From Cymodocea nodosa (Eukaryota > Streptophyta > Magnoliopsida > Alismatales > Cymodoceaceae), in the NCBI GenBank assembly GCA_036874045.1, contig CM072343.1:15148001-15212000 (forward strand): a DNA stretch of 64,000 bases, written 5' to 3'. The notes under the pieces were generated by a model. It did not search any database. It saw only the letters and a list, made by a program, of their open reading frames with translations, and had not been told where the DNA came from. How positions within the stretch are numbered: the stretch's first letter is position 1; each line of letters opens with the position of its first letter. A program made the position numbers and the translations under genes. Shown here in pieces: positions 37,101-48,655 of this stretch.

Positions 37101-39896
37101 CAAATACAAGCAAGGAGCCCTTAGCAAGGTAGTTGATTTCCTTTAAAGTACTATTCCACTTACCACTACTTTGTGTAATGTTCTTCAATTAAATTCTATT
37201 GCATGTGAAGATTATGAAGAGATGACCAAAGAGGATTCAAAGTTTTGCAACCCTTGGAGCAAAGAGGAAGAGAGAAGGCAAACCAACTTCCATATACAAG
37301 CTAGACTCATTTGGAAGGGGCAATGCTTGTGTATTCAAAAGGGAGGAAACCAGATTAAATGGATAAGGGTGGCACACTCATCTAAAGTTATTGGTCATTT
37401 TGGCATGAACAAAACCATTCACAATCTTTCAAGGTATGTCTATTGGCCCAAGCTTCATCAAGATGTGGTTAGATATGTTAAAGGATGTACCTTATGTTGT
37501 TAAGTTAAGCCTAGTAATTAGATGATAGGCTTGTATCAGCCCTTACTCACTTAGTCTCATCCATGACAAAGTGTTTTATGGATATTATGGGTGAATTGCC
37601 AGCAACTAAGGATCATGATTATCATTATGTAATGGTATCCCTTGCAATAAGACTATCACTAGAGCCAAAGTAGTCAAGCTGTATTTTCAATATGTATAGA
37701 TGAAGTTTGGACCTCCAAGCTCTATACATTTTAGCAAACACTTAAGGGGATTGATGAATACTACTTTGAAGAGAAGCATTCCATATCACCCTTAAATGGA
37801 TGGCCAAATGAAGGTAGAGAATGAGACCGTAATTTACTTACTCCAAGGGTATAATTCCCAACATCCCAAGATGTGGGATGAGAGCCTATCATATATCCAA
37901 TTTGTCTTCAATAGGGCTGTTACTATTTTCTAGGAGAAAACTACGATTGCTTTCCACAGCAAAATAACATACCAACTTTGTTATAGCGTATTAAGCCATC
38001 TATAAGTGTAATACCATTTCATATAATAGTATACTAATCCATTTGACCATTAAACAAAACAAAATACTGATTCATTAGTCATTGAAGGAAATTTCTAGTC
38101 ATTGTCCCTATGACTCTAAGCCTCCAAACTCTATATAAACCTCTCCACAAGCCTTGAATTCAACACACCATTGGCTATAATGTCTCGTATGATCCATTCA
38201 CATTTATTAAGAGCTTAATTTCCTTCCCCATTCTCCTAGAAGCTATTACTTACACGATAAAGCCTAATTGTAGATCAATTACATACATATAAGGGATAAC
38301 TTCAAGCAAGGGGATATAGCATTGCAAAGGTTATAAGTTGTGTATAAACTTATCTCTTCAAGTTGTGGTGAGGGCTTCTTGAGTTATGATAAAGAAGGGC
38401 TTGACAGATTTTGCCAAGAAATTTATAAATGGTAAGGTGTTGGCTCAAAACAATACTAGATTAGTGTAAAGCTTAAATGAGAAGTTTGAAGAGAGGACGT
38501 AACCTAAGTTTTAGGTGAATCACTATAAATTCCTTGTGTAAGTTCTCATCCATTCATGTAGTTTAGTTTTCCACAACTTTATTTTGTGCATAAACATTTA
38601 TTATATTGCAAATCAATAAGTGCTTGTTAAATTAGTTAAACATTATTACTAATTCACTATTCACCTTCCATCTAATAAAGTCACTGAACCCTAACAATAT
38701 TGCTGCATCCAACAAAAATAAATAAAAAAATCACACAAATAGTACATCAATGCCTGATTTCTGCAGGCATAAGGCAAGGATGGCAAGCTTTCTGCATGTT
38801 CACACAAGAAGAGCTATGAGCAAGGCAAGGGTTATGCTTTACATGTGGAGAGCTGCAAAGATGAGGAATGCTTCTATGCAAGGAATATTGCTCACAAAGA
38901 GGGCTCCAAGTCAAAGTCAAGCAACGGAGGAGGATGACAAGGTGAAGAGGATGATCAAGTGCAGGAGAGAAGGTTGGAGATGAAATTCCTTAACCTAGTG
39001 AGACGAATCAAATTCTCAACATAAGTGGGAATTTCATTCCCATTGGAACAAGTATTCCCTATTTGATAAGTACATTAAACGTTGGAATAAAGTGAGGCCA
39101 TGGAATTTCAGATAACATATAAAAATAAGTTAGCATATGAAAAATACACTTTGGTCCAGTTTTTGTTTTGAAAAAAACTAGCATATTTTCATACATAGGA
39201 TAAAATACTTGTTACCAGATGCTTTCCAAGACCTGGACAAAAGTCAAAGTAATTGTTACCATAGGCGGCAAACATGCTGGTATGCTAACTTTACACATCA
39301 TTTCTAAGACAAAAGCAAATCAATGCAACATAACAACTCGAGAAAAGAACCAATATGCTTCGTAGATGGATGACTAGAGGGAAACTAAGCATTTTACATG
39401 GCAATTCGTGAAGCACGAAGCGAGACATTAGCGTTGAAAGGCATCAACAACGAAACACAACGCCAAGGCATGAACCTTAAGCACACCTGACAACGAAACA
39501 CGTCAAAAAACACGACAAGTATTGTAATTCTCGGCAGAGACGACATGCGAATTTCCCTTGTGGGTCGCTGCCTTCAACAGCTCAATACGTAATCCACATG
39601 GCAATTTAGAACAGAAAATAAACAAACACATCAATCACAAACAACAATGATTCCGCAATCCTAAACGACAACATCTCCCACCCATAGAGTCCGACGTAAA
39701 AAGATGCAAACCACCCGATCTGTCACAAACTAGGAATCCCCGCAGCGCAACCCTCAGATCTACCAAATCATTGGTCAAAATGCGACGCGCCAAGGACGAA
39801 AAACGTACAAGAATCTGAGGTGGTATTACCGTGTAACGCCGAAGACGCGAAGAGCATGAAAGCGAAAAGGATGGAGAAGTAAACCCTAATCGCCAT
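25127..39896 (-). CDS. SSR1: Translocon-associated protein subunit alpha (TRAP-alpha / SSR1), 8 exons, 258 aa
   Basis: Exons on the minus strand: 39896-39830, 31374-31216, 31134-31084, 26887-26799, 26652-26575, 26196-25993, 25367-25296 and 25183-25127. They join with GT-AG borders and matching phases to 777 bases, 258 codons plus stop, the usual length of the plant protein. Residues 1-26 are a signal peptide (MAIRVYFSILFAFMLFASSA). An acidic luminal stretch (27-60) follows, then a luminal domain with sequons N118, N126 and N173 (NGT). A membrane helix lies at about 190-208 (VFLITLGVALFGLLGLW). The basic cytosolic tail ends SSKSRKKK and includes DEWLQGTAYA. TRAP-alpha is part of the ER TRAP complex at the Sec61 translocon and aids insertion of nascent secretory proteins. 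Intron 1 is 8455 bp and intron 3 is 4196 bp, both swollen by transposon debris. No stop or frameshift is seen, so the gene is probably functional. Confidence 0.93.
29170..29460 (+). pseudogene. LINE (L1-type) ORF2 fragment
   Basis: The frame around 29190-29280 reads RLQEDDTTKFFHAITNSHKQ followed by RNRIF, which matches the conserved LxEGDxNTKFFHxxANxRRRxN motif between endonuclease and reverse transcriptase in plant L1 elements. Flanking frames give weak continuation (LIINETVSE, then HFRERKG). No RT core is present. It lies on plus, opposite to the TRAP-alpha gene. Confidence 0.65.
30240..30760. repeat. AT-only low-complexity block
   Basis: Long runs of AATATTA / TATTAAT with several short palindromes. 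An inverted pair near 30345-30415 (AAGCATTTCTACATATTTAA versus TTAAATATGTAGAAACACTT) could form a hairpin. Confidence 0.7.
31683..32142. repeat. Direct duplication of about 180 bp in TRAP-alpha intron 1
   Basis: The stretch 31683-31867 (GAGAGGAAATCATGAGAAAA through CACATTGATA) recurs at 31956-32142 (GAGGGGAAATCATGAAGAAA through CACATTGATA) with many substitutions. No coding sense was found in either copy. Confidence 0.75.
33540..35030 (+). pseudogene. gag: gypsy gag fragments
   Basis: 33666-34076 ends VHIDLPIFDDSIDAKKLDS, the entry to the Retrotrans_gag capsid domain. The domain resumes after an insertion at about 34630 with KVTFVQLKFTHHTLVWWNSY, and 34819-35016 gives DYTTKFQHLTTTLGVTIDNE and KFITKLHPHIQRE. 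The pieces are in different frames. Confidence 0.7.
34120..34605. mobile_element. Insertion inside gypsy gag, hAT-MITE-like
   Basis: About 480 bp separate two adjacent parts of the gag capsid domain. The left edge reads TAGAGATGTCAATTGAGGTA, and the interior repeats CCCAACACAATTTT-type stretches plus GGGCCACAGGCCATGAGC. This resembles non-autonomous hAT elements with TAGAGATGTCAAT ends. A matching right terminus is not evident, so the identification is tentative. Confidence 0.4.
35761..36640 (+). pseudogene. pol: gypsy reverse transcriptase, broken
   Basis: Pieces at 35761-35991 (protease-RT linker), 35969-36280 (IQELLEKKVIQPSSSLCSF, then WHLCIDYHTINEITIKNRYP) and 36305-36637 (MPFQLYNALATFMRLLDDIL, then the catalytic LICLDDILIY, then KKCKFRMN). 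The catalytic DD pair is kept. Frames change at about 35985 and 36290. Confidence 0.85.
36644..37950 (+). pseudogene. pol: gypsy RNase H and integrase remains
   Basis: 36644-36916 covers the RT thumb/RNase H start (FELETNTSRYVVGVILLQE). 37171-37503 contains the integrase zinc-binding domain, VIGHFGMNKTIHNLSRYVYW through YVKGCTLCC (HHCC pattern). Later frames to about 37950 show IPYHP-like and WDESLSYIQFVFN-like remains of the integrase core. Many stops. Confidence 0.75.
37961..39829. other. Remainder of TRAP-alpha intron 1, no gene seen
   Basis: AT-rich up to about 38700. A 77-codon plus frame at 38750-38983 has no recognised motif. From 39350 the base composition becomes GC-richer towards exon 1, as is usual near a plant promoter. 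The stretch next to the donor site at 39828-39829 is the 5' end of the intron. Confidence 0.5.
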
Positions 39897-40100
39897 TGCT
39901 GTCGAGGAGGAGGAGGAGGAGGAGGTCGCAAGAACGTAAAGTGTGCATCCAGTCGGGGACGAAGGTCAGAGACGTGGACTTTTACAAGCGAACCGATGTG
40001 GGGCCCGCAGGATCGTACGGTCCTGATGCGTGGATAAGTATCGGAGCTCCAGAGCGCATTTGTCGTTCGCAACGTTGATTTGGTCCCCGTGTACCTTGAA
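39897..40100 (-). promoter_or_regulatory. 5' UTR and proximal promoter of TRAP-alpha
   Basis: GC-richer than its surroundings. A (CCT)n pyrimidine stretch at 39903-39925 precedes the start codon on minus. A CCACGT half-site (ACGTGG on plus, 39972-39977) lies about 75 bp upstream of the ATG. No clear TATA box was seen. Sequence beyond 40100 is again AT-rich. Confidence 0.45.
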
Positions 40101-42480
40101 AAGAAACGAAAAAATAAAAATAAAATAAAGTAATTTTTCCAATACTTGCGTGAAATTTAAATTTTAGGTGTTTGTGTATAAAATAAAATTTATAAGTAAA
40201 AATTAACGTAGGTATTATAATTAACATCTCAATTGTAAATTATAAAATTTATAAATTACTATATATTTAAGCATTACCTATTTAGATATTATTTAAACCG
40301 AAAAGATATTAATTTTACATATTATTTTTGTAAATGATAGATATACTAAACTACGAAAATTTGTTGAGGAGACTCACATGAGATCAACCAACCATCGGAA
40401 ACTCATTAACACATGTTGATAACTTACTAACACTCTATCACAACCAGTATTGGCACTCGCACAACACCAACCAATCAATCGGTCACTAGCCAATTAGGCT
40501 GATAAGACTTTGGGAGTGTTTGTGCGTTTGAAAAATGGTGAAAAGAAAATGATGATAAAAAAAAAAGATAAAAAGTTAGTAGAAATTCAAAGTGTTTGTA
40601 TATAGAATAGAAAATGATGGAATTTAAAATACATGTATTTGTACATAGAACATAAAATGATAAAAAATCATATAATGTAAAATAATATGTTTATTTATAA
40701 AATAAAAAATGTTAAAATTGATAAATTAAATATTTTTTGTATTTGTATGTAATATAGAGAATAACAAAATTTATCATAAATAATATAAGATAGAGTCATT
40801 TGTGATAATAGTCACAATATAAAATACATTTCACACATTTTTATTATTCTATATATTTCTTATAATATCAATTCTCATTTACTAAGAACATGAATAATTT
40901 CTAATTTACTAAGAACATGAATAATTTCTATATCAAAATTATATATTGTTAATATATTTTATAATAATTCACCTTTTCTATTCATTCATTTTCCATCAAT
41001 TTTAGAGATTATAAAGTTAGGAAGCAAAATAAAATTTCTTATATACCAAAGAAAAGTAGTAGAATACTTCAAAAACTTATTTGATATATAAACACCTAAA
41101 AAAAGGTAAAAAAATTTTCAATATTTTCATCATTTTCATTTTCTAGGTAAACAAACACCCTCTTGGTAAACCACCAAGACTCTCAACTAGCAACAAATGC
41201 TGGTGAGCAATGCCAATGGACTTTGGCGATCCATCGTGCTAAGTGAGTATCTCAGTTGCATCACTGACGACCAATCGATTGATTTTAGAAGTGAGCTGAC
41301 GAATTCCACCAATCGATGGACACGTTCAGACAAGCCACACACCGATCGACCAGCCTAACAACTAATCAATCATTTACGCAGTGGACTATTGAACAACGCA
41401 GTCACCCAACCATCATGAACATGGAAGCTGTTCAAGATAAGAGTCCTTTGGTGCTCAACTGATTAATCCTACGATGCATGGAGTTACGGGAGAGCTACTA
41501 GTATTGGATCTTAATACTCGGGACGTGCTTAAGATCGCGTTGGTCACCGAACTACGAAAGAGCACCACCACTTTCACTACAGAAGATGGGTTTGAAGCAG
41601 ATGAAGCAAGGCTCAGGGATGAAGGATACCAAGGTTTCCCACATACGTGCACCAAGCAAACATGATGAAATATAAGCTTAGATATCCGTTGAAGAGCTCA
41701 GGATGTGAGGAAGACCACTACACTCGTTCCATCATCATGATTGAGTGTGGCATCCTCGAGTGATATACCCTTTTTATTAGACAGGGAGTGTTGAGTAGGC
41801 TCTAAGGAAGGGTGTACTTACATGGGTTAACGGGGTTAGTGGCTTGACAAATGTGTGAGAAGGTGGGAGAGATGTGGCCCGACATGATTAGAAGTTTAGG
41901 TGAGCTTGAGAATCTTACCCTTTCCCTATAACCAGGAGGTACAATCTATCCATTCAAAACTGATAATGTCTGCCACTCTTTGTCTTTGCTTCTCTTTACT
42001 TCAATAGAAGATTTGTTTTTCTTAAGTGGGTTTCCCACTCGTCTTGAGAAAAGGAGAGTGGCCTTTGTTCCCCTCGGTCCTTGAGCACTTGTCGTTTAGG
42101 CTTTGTTCATGTATATTTCTTACAAGAAAATGAAATGATGAAAAATAAAGATAACATGATATAGAAAACATAATATTATTTGTGCATCAAATAAAATGAC
42201 AGGAATTCGAAAAATTAAGTGTTTATGTAATTACAGAAAATAATAAGAAATCAAAAAGTTAGTTAATAATTTTTAAAAACTTAAATAATAAATTAGGATA
42301 ATGAGTTGGAAAAAATTACAATATTTGAAAAAGTATTGTAGTCTACATTAAAATTTCATTAAATATAAAGGCAACATATGAAATAACAAGTTTGTAACCA
42401 ACCTCAATAATATTGTTTATTACAATCCAAATCTTTTCATAAATAGACAATATACCATATAAAAAATCTAATATTACATG
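40101..42480. other. Intergenic, no gene seen
   Basis: AT-rich, with a moderately GC-rich island at 41150-41950. A 63-codon frame at 41474-41665 and its mirror at 41455-41655 lack recognisable motifs. The block could be an old transposon remnant, but I see no diagnostic sequence. Confidence 0.4.
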
Positions 42481-42489
42481 TTACATATT

Positions 42490-43300
42490 ATCTCTTTGCT
42501 ACCTTGAAAAGGAAAAATAAACTTCTGTCCATTGGAAAACTTGTATCTACTTGATAAAATTTACCTACATAATATTGTAAATAATTACTACTTAATAGAA
42601 TTTAAAATTAAATTATAAGCATATTAACACTACAAGTAATGCTATACAAGATAGGACTTGTAGCAAATTTCATCGAAAAGTAATATCTTGCAATATTTGA
42701 GCATCTATAATTGATTTTTCTCATTCTACAAGAACATAAGTGAGTTCTACATGGAAATGACAAGTAGTTAAAACATTTTGTGTCAATTTCCTTTTTCTAT
42801 TTCTAAATCTAGTATTTTCTTTTCTAGAAATTATTACTTTGACATGTATACCATCAATAACACAAATGCAATTCTAAGTAGAAAAAAATTAAACAATGAC
42901 AATTTCATAATAAATATTATTAATGAAATGGAAGAGACAATATAACATAATAAAAATAATACTTTAAAGTATGGAAAGACATTTGGATCATTCCAAATCT
43001 TACTTAGTGTTGTCAATGAAGACTTAGCAAGAAGTACACAATGTAATCTAATTATAGCATTCATTGTCTCATTAAAGTAAGTATTAATTGTCTATATAGA
43101 TTGATGAAAACACTCACTTGTAATCCCATATCATTAGTTTTAACCAACTATAACAAAAAAATTATTAATTTCTCTTCAACACTTATACTATTACTACCTC
43201 TCTCTTTTGAGCAAATGACAAAATTTCAGAAAACATATTAACTCATGTGATACATTTTCCTACAATTATATAATTGGTAAGGTATAGAGTGATCTAACAA
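42490..43300 (-). pseudogene. PIF/Harbinger transposase relic (HARBI1-like)
   Basis: Minus-strand pieces match the DDE_Tnp_4 nuclease. First, NAIIRLHCVLLAKSSL...IWNDPNVFPYFK (43064-42960). Then, after an apparent intron, NCICVIDGIHVKV (about 42875-42835), which matches the CIGAIDGTH motif with the first catalytic Asp. Next come KLTQNVLTTCHFHVELTYVL and then a stop where Trp is expected, before EKS, and finally GKFYQVDTSFPMDRS near 42560-42510, matching GKYYLVDxGFP. Upstream remains (CRKMYHMS) reach about 43260. Stops and frame changes make it non-functional. Confidence 0.7.
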
Positions 43301-44270
43301 TCTCCTAATATAATTTTATCCTACTCTAGTGTATATTTGTTATGTTGCTTGAGGTATAACATCCATGGAACGTGTTATTAAATTGCACATTTGTGAAAGT
43401 AATACAAATACCATATGTAATTTTTGTCACTATCTTCCCATTCTGTTATCACTCACCTTCTTCGTTGTTCTCCATATGGATGATAATCATCTATTGCAAT
43501 AATGAATTGAAATATGACATGCAATCAATATAAAATTCAACAATTCAAGAAGTAATGTATCAAGGAAATATAATAACCAATACATAAAAAAATAACAATA
43601 CATGTCTAAATTAAAAATAATATAAGAACACATGCCTAAAAAAAAACAATATAACAACACGTCCAAATTTAAAATGCAAGAACAAATAACATGTACAATC
43701 ACATCATCTTTAGCAACATAAAATTCAAATATAACAACTAAAAGTTTTATATATCCTCAATATTGAAATTTAATCATTCAACTCACATGTATGTAAGAAG
43801 AGCTAGATACACATTCTTCTCTTTCTCATCCATTAATAATTGTATTCCTAATAGCTTTTCTTGCTTGGTCAAATCATCCATTGCAAGAAGTATATCTTGA
43901 TTTCATCTCTTTTTCTTTCTCTTTTTTTATATTTTGACATATATATATATATAAACAATTTATACTCTTGTTTAAGAGTATTTAATATTTTATATTAAAT
44001 ATCACCCAATATTTGTTAATGTCAAGCTATTTTACCTAATATTTTATGAATGTTAGAGGTATCATATCTCTCTCTTTTTTAAAATTCATATATTTTGACA
44101 TTTTTGAACATATCAATTGATTGATTTATTTGTTATTTCATTTTCTTGTTTAGAATGCTATATTTTTATGTTGGAATACATTTTTTTATAAACAATTTAA
44201 ACTTATATCTAGGAGTAATAAAAACATTTTTTCTAATTAACTTTTTAAATTTTTTAATTTTGGATGACTA
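43301..44270. other. AT-rich intergenic, no gene seen
   Basis: Short frames only. It contains (AT)n near 43940. It may include the 5' side of the Harbinger-like element, but no terminal inverted repeat was found. Confidence 0.4.
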
Positions 44271-44279
44271 TATTGAATT

Positions 44280-45150
44280 TTCTACTTTTGATATTTAGAC
44301 CTTAAATCCAAAGTATTATAATGTTATCGTAGATATTTGTATTTCATATCCAAAATACTTTAATCTTGACTCTTAGATACTTATATTTTATATCCAAGAC
44401 ATTTTAATTCTTTGTTTTAGATACTTATATTTTGTATCTAAAATATTTTGATTTTGATTCTTAGATATTTTTATTCTATATCTAATATATTTGATTTTAT
44501 TTTACATACTTATATTTTGTATCTAAAATATCTTAATTTTGATTTCTTAGATATTTATATTTTTATATCTAAGATATTTGATTTTGTATCTAAAATATTT
44601 TGATTTTGATTCTTAAATATTTATATTCTATATCTAAGATATTTGATTTTATTTTAGATACTTATATTTTGTATCTAAAATATTTTGATTTTGATATTTA
44701 TATTTTATATCTAAGATATTTGATTTTATATTTTACATACTTATATTTTGTATCTAAGATATTTTAATGTCATACCTAGGTTATTTTGATTTTTTTTAAA
44801 TTTATTCTAAACATTTAAAATTTTCATTTAGAATATTTTTACTATTTTGAAGCATTCAAATTTTTAAATTTAATTTTAGATATCTATATATCATATCTAA
44901 AATTTTAAAATTTCATTTTAAATGCTCATATTTAGTATCTAAAATGTTTGATTTTACATTAGATATCTATAGTTAATATGTAAAACATCATAACTTTATT
45001 TTTGATATTTATATCTAAAATATTTTAATTACATTGACTTACTTGTATCTTTTATCTAAAATGTTTATATGCACTTCAGATATTTATAATTGATGTCTTA
45101 AAATATTTTATACTCATTTTGAATATTTTTATCTTATATCTTGGATACAT
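44280..45150. repeat. Degenerate AT-rich minisatellite with TATCTAA/TTAGATA arms
   Basis: A unit of roughly 40-60 bp recurs about fifteen times: TTAGATACTTATATTTTGTA, then TCTAAAATATTTTGATTTTG. TTAGATA and TATCTAA are inverted repeats, so each unit can fold. Unit length and sequence vary, most regular between 44390 and 44760. Confidence 0.8.
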
Positions 45151-47004
45151 ATATAATTTTATTTTAAATAAAATGTACTTACCAGCTGGACACGGTGCGA
45201 CCGTTTTGTTTTCTTATTTCCTTTTTTTATTCTATTTATTTACTTATCTATTGTTTTTCCCTTTTTTTTTTAAAAACGACATGGGAATTTGATCCAATAG
45301 AGTATACGTCAAATCCAAAAGGGAAAGAGAAGATTGATCCATTTCTTCCTTTTACTCTTTCTTCCTTATTATTTATTTTTCAAAAAGTAAATGATCGATT
45401 TGATCAGACCTGTGCGCCAGTCAGACCGATTTCTTTTAGCTTTCGATCTGACTGAATAGAGCATCGGTTAAACCGATTTCAAATTTTTTTTTTTAATTCA
45501 GTCTGACCGTATGCATGTTTCGGTCAGACCATTATTTACTTTCTTCCCTTTTTAATATCATTTTTCTCTTTTTTCTTTATTATTATTTTTTTATTACATC
45601 TTACAATTTAACCTGAGATGTTTAATTATTTTACATTTTATATTCTAAAACATTTTGATTTTCTCTTTAAATATTTAGATTTCATCATACTATCATATCT
45701 TATTATTATTTCATTTTTTTTCTTCTATTGCTTTATCCCTTTTATCCATTTATTCTTCTTTTCACCTATTCCTATTTTTTAGGCTTTCCCCTTTATCGTA
45801 GATATTTATACTTTTTTTTGAATATTTATATCTAAAGTATTTTAACTTCTTTTGCCCGTATATGCATATATATATATATATATATTCTTCATGTGAAATA
45901 TTCTGAACTTACTCACATTTTTGAATATTTACCTATATACATTTTTTTTCTTTGCCCTTTTTTTTTCTTTTTGAATCGGCACTGTAGTTTGATCCCATTA
46001 TTGAAGGAAGGAAGTGCAATAAATAATGTCTTTCTTTTTTTTCTTCACCACCGTCATTGTCCTGTCCTTTCTAGGGAGGAGTGTGACACATGTCTTTCTT
46101 TTTTTGTTTACGATAGAAATTCATTCATCGGATGCCCTCCTTCTTATGACAATACTCAATGGAGTGGAGTGGGACATCATTGGAGAGATCGTGGGACATT
46201 ATTGGTGAGATCGTGGGACAACGTGTAGGGTCGTGGAGATTGCAGTCGACGCACGAAACCTCTCGTGCATTCCAGAAGTTTCACCATTTTTCAGTTTTTT
46301 TTTTTTTTTTTTTTAATCGCCGACCGACCGACCGACCGACCATTGGTAAAACTAGAGCTTCTGATAATGTCAACGTCTACGGTAGAATGCCGATCATTCT
46401 CTCTATTTGAATGACACAGTCATGAGGTAAGAAAACATATAAATTCCTAGTAAACAATGCAAGCTTCTTGGACTTTAAACAAGACTTTATACCTGCTACA
46501 CTATCAACATTTTGTTTGATCCCTTTGAGTCTGACCTAGCGAGATTGTTGAGCAAGCTAAGGAGAATTTCAAAGAGTGATGGTCATGGCCTTATTATTCT
46601 CAGTTTCGAAAGTAACTTGATTTACAATACTTCTTTTACCAGCGAAAGGGAATCTTTTTAACTAGTAACACCCATCAACGATGTCACCAATTCCTTCACA
46701 ACGAGTGCAATAATACTTGTTATTATCCTTTTGTGCTCCACAATTCCCACCAGTAGAATTTTTATCACCATTATTACGTTGATTTTTTAAGTACTACTCT
46801 TGCACTCTTTATTGGTTTTAACGAAAACCAATGATTGCCAACCTTATCGCCATCCATCCCTTTCCTCTGCTCTTTCTCTTTTTCTCGCCCTTGATTTTTC
46901 ATTCAAGTGTTGTTTGATTTTCTAACTTAGTATTAGAGCTAAGGATTAGTACATTTCTATCATGTCTTCATTCTGAAACGTTTCACCTTCAACTTCCTCA
47001 TCAC
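45151..47004. other. Intergenic, no gene seen; short repeats
   Basis: Pyrimidine-rich tracts (45540-45800). A pair of CGGTCAGACC-type motifs at 45405-45535 resembles the repeat at 58440-58780. (TA)n at 45870-45885. (CGAC)n at 46318-46340. Small plus frames at 45893-46410 have no recognised motif. Confidence 0.4.
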
Positions 47005-48655
47005 CTATTCTTGCTATTTCTGCTCCACCATCTGTTTAATGTCCAAAATCACGTACCAATCAAGCTTGATAAAAGCAATTACATCATTTGGCATGCATCA
47101 TTCCTTGCAATGTTACGTACTTATGATCTCCTAAGGTATGTCGATGGAAGTTTCACCTGTCCATCGTCTAATGCCTCTGATGAAGGTGTTGATGCAATGA
47201 CCGCTTATAGGAAGCATGACCAACTAATCATAAGCTAGATCTTTTCATCGTTGACATTGCCAATTCTTGCTCAAGTAGCAAATCAAACCTTTATTGCTAA
47301 TGTATGGCAGGTTTGGAATGCACTTATGCATCCAAATCTCAAGCTTGATTGCTTCATTTGAAGCTTGATCTTTAGACAATGAAGAAAGAGAATTAGTCTA
47401 TACTGGAATATATCACTCATGCCACTATGCTTGCTGATAATCTTGCTAATGCAGGAAATGTTTTAAGTAAGGAGGAGATTGCCTTAAGCTTGCTTGGAGG
47501 TATTGGCCTAAAGTATGATGGCTTCGTCACAAGCATAACAACTCAACCATATACTGTTAGTCTTGTAGATCTACAAAGTATGATGTTGAATCAAGAATTG
47601 CAAGTTAATAGGTATATGAGTGCAAATGCATCGATTAATCTTGTAGTGAATCAGAGGAGCCTTCAATCTCAAGGTGGTCGTGGAAGAAATCAAAATAATG
47701 GAAGGAGAGGAGGAGGTTGCAGAAGCAATGTCTGGTGTTAGACTATAGTAAACCAAGTCACTTGGCATTGAATTATTTCAAGAGGCTTGATGTTGAAAAT
47801 GTTGCTCCTACTCGCACCAACAACTCTAATGCTAATAATCTCAGTATTACAAGGGTGAGACTACAGTAGATAATACTTTATGGTACCTAGATTTAGGTGC
47901 CACACATCATGTCACCAGTGATTTAGCAAATCTAGCGATTAGTTTACCATATGTAGGGGCTAATTCAGTTGTAGTAGACAATGGAGCGTCGTTACCAATC
48001 ACACATACTTGGAATGCAACTATCACTATTGATCATGGTAAAATTTATCTTAATGATATTTTAGTTGTTCCTTAAATTCGGAAAAATCTCATGTCTTTCT
48101 ACAGATTTTGTAAAGATAATCCTATGAATATTGAATTTGATGTCAAAGGATTTTCAATCAAGGATCGTCGAACAATAGAGCAAGTGCATCGAGGACTTGC
48201 TGATCAGGATCTACATCAGATGCAAGTATCACAAGGAAGTAGGAATTTAATTCAAGTTTGTCTTGTTGTTCAAACTTCTTATAATGTTTGGCACTATAGG
48301 TTAGGGCATCCTAATCCCTAACCAACACTATCAATAATAAATTCAAACTTTTTACCAATTAATAGTAATGATATGTTGCATTTTTGGTAAGACACATAAG
48401 CTTCTCTTTAAAGATGGTACATTTGTGGTGGATGGGCCTCTTACCTTAATATACAAATATTTATAGGGACCAAGCCCTATTGCTTCTAAGCAAGGTTATA
48501 AATATTATATTACCTTTATTGATGCTTGGTAAAAATATACTTGGTTGTTTCCTTTGTCATGCAAATCAAAGGCATTAAATGCTTTTATTAATTTTAAAAC
48601 ATAGATTGAGAAGAGATTAGGAAGAAGTATTAAGATACTTTAAAGTGACTGTTCT
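47005..48655 (+). mobile_element. Ty1/copia retrotransposon relic B, cut by the right Athila-like element
   Basis: Plus-strand order: gag (47020-47740), protease remains (about 47880-48075; WYLDLGATHHVTSDLAN, ILVVP), pre-integrase (48090-48320; NVWHYRLGHPNP) and integrase start (about 48460-48655; GPSPIASKQGYKYYITFIDA, then IEKRLGRSIKIL). It stops abruptly at 48655, where the LTR of the right element begins, so the remainder should lie beyond the window. Stops and frameshifts are present. Confidence 0.8.
47020..47740 (+). pseudogene. gag: copia gag (UBN2 type), broken
   Basis: 47011-47238 reads VPIKLDKSNYIIWHASFLAM and DLLRYVDGSFTCPS, the N-terminal gag_pre/UBN2 signature. 47427-47741 continues with NVLSKEEIALSLLGGIGLKY and ends in an RGG-rich tail (GGRGRNQNNGRRGGGCR) expected just before the zinc knuckle. 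The frames are separated by stops at about 47238-47426. Confidence 0.8.

Larger units (their letters stand above)
32380..37960 (+). mobile_element. Ty3/gypsy (chromovirus-type) relic inside TRAP-alpha intron 1
   Basis: In order on plus: probable 5' LTR tail ending near 33470 (TATTTAAG near 33390 and an AATTCAATAATAGATTGATT stretch), gag (33540-35030, interrupted), protease/linker (about 35230-35760), reverse transcriptase (35761-36640), RNase H (36644-36916), integrase zinc-binding domain (37340-37503) and core remains to about 37950. No 3' LTR was found. All domains are broken by stops. It is antisense to the host gene, so splicing of TRAP-alpha across it appears tolerated. Confidence 0.75.

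Noticed and set aside
38750-38983. 77-codon plus frame in TRAP-alpha intron 1
   Set aside because: No recognisable motif, no promoter context, inside an intron full of transposon debris.
39635-40072. 145-codon minus frame overlapping exon 1 of TRAP-alpha
   Set aside because: It reads through exon 1 in a different frame. The exon 1 frame with signal peptide and matching splice phase is clearly the coding one.
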